DNA of 64,000 nt from Planctomycetota bacterium (GTDB lineage Bacteria > Planctomycetota > Phycisphaerae > Phycisphaerales > UBA1924). A program made the translations under genes and the position numbers. Shown here piece by piece: positions 63,865 through 64,000 of this stretch. The stretch covers positions 184,767 through 248,766 of the forward strand of contig JAFIFX010000004.1 of assembly GCA_020831805.1 (NCBI GenBank), in the 5' to 3' direction. The notes under the pieces were generated by a model that did not search any database, was not told the origin of the DNA, and saw only the letters and a program-made list of their open reading frames with translations. How positions within the stretch are numbered: the stretch's first letter is position 1; every line of letters begins with the position of its first letter.

Positions 63865-64000
63865 GCTGGTCCACCCCCGACACACGGGAACGACCGGTGC
63901 CGTGCTCTTCGTCTTCGAAGAGCACCGCCCCCAACCCCCCCACCGCCTGCACTAGGGGGGCCCCGAGCCCAGCCACCCCCCCCCGTTGACACCCCCCCCC

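Noticed and set aside
63926..64000. C-homopolymer runs at the right end
   Set aside because: Low-complexity intergenic sequence; no feature can be supported.

Overview
The window is high-GC, densely coded bacterial chromosome. It most probably comes from a planctomycete of the class Phycisphaerae. The evidence is a set of secreted proteins ending in VPLPPA or VPAPGG plus a hydrophobic stretch plus an Arg cluster (PEP-CTERM/VPLPA-CTERM type sorting signals), a secreted protein with a C-terminal GC-type dockerin-like motif, an exosortase-associated polysaccharide deacetylase, and families of short intergenic repeats. I see no rRNA, tRNA, CRISPR array or prophage.

Region 1 (1-24.7 kb) is an exopolysaccharide locus. 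A leftward operon holds a pyruvyltransferase-like gene, a family 4 glycosyltransferase, a formyltransferase and an XrtA-type polysaccharide deacetylase cut by the window edge. A rightward operon holds three consecutive hexapeptide acyltransferases, a GT2, two sister GT4s and two sister sulfotransferases, almost all with ATGA/GTGA start-stop overlaps. A Wzy-like polymerase/ligase and a Wzx-like flippase follow, then an EEP-family protein, a very large secreted zinc protease, a DPPR-type UbiA prenyltransferase with a methyltransferase, a GT-C enzyme, GDP-mannose 4,6-dehydratase and a CapK-like adenylate-forming protein. Together they suggest a pyruvylated or acylated, sulfated, probably deoxyhexose-containing surface polysaccharide. 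GDP-fucose synthase lies separately at 45-46 kb.

Region 2 (25-33.5 kb) is chromosome-maintenance like: a basic HARE-like protein, ParB without an adjacent ParA, a NUDIX hydrolase, a soluble histidine kinase, an ABC ATPase, two related membrane proteins and a DciA-like (DUF721) protein. Four near-palindromic parS-like 16-mers lie around parB and inside the kinase gene. About 150-bp intergenic repeats with inverted ends fill the gaps.

Region 3 (33.5-38.8 kb) has a candidate 6S-like RNA and then five tandem monocistronic genes for paralogous secreted proteins. Each has an FC(I/V)(E/D) motif and an IQAA(I/L)W motif exactly 71 residues apart, plus a VPLPPA sorting tail. I infer thioester-domain surface adhesins anchored by an exosortase.

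Region 4 (38.8-52.3 kb) is mixed: amidohydrolase, DUF1450-like protein, S74 chaperone-tailed secreted protein, a thioredoxin-fold protein with a probable frameshift, PH-domain and DUF4240 proteins, GDP-fucose synthase, a second EEP protein, ClpB and an AT-richer island of two genes.

Region 5 (52.3-64 kb): a PEP-CTERM protein, then 1.3 kb of non-coding DNA with two copies of a strongly conserved structured element (10-bp hairpin with a compensated base pair, identical 18-nt tail), each followed by a hairpin. These lie upstream of a complete seven-gene mnhABCDEFG Na+/H+ antiporter operon and may be a tandem ion-responsive riboswitch. The rest is a class IV aminotransferase, a dockerin-like protein, a lipoprotein, a lone NuoE-like protein and a PhnB-like protein.
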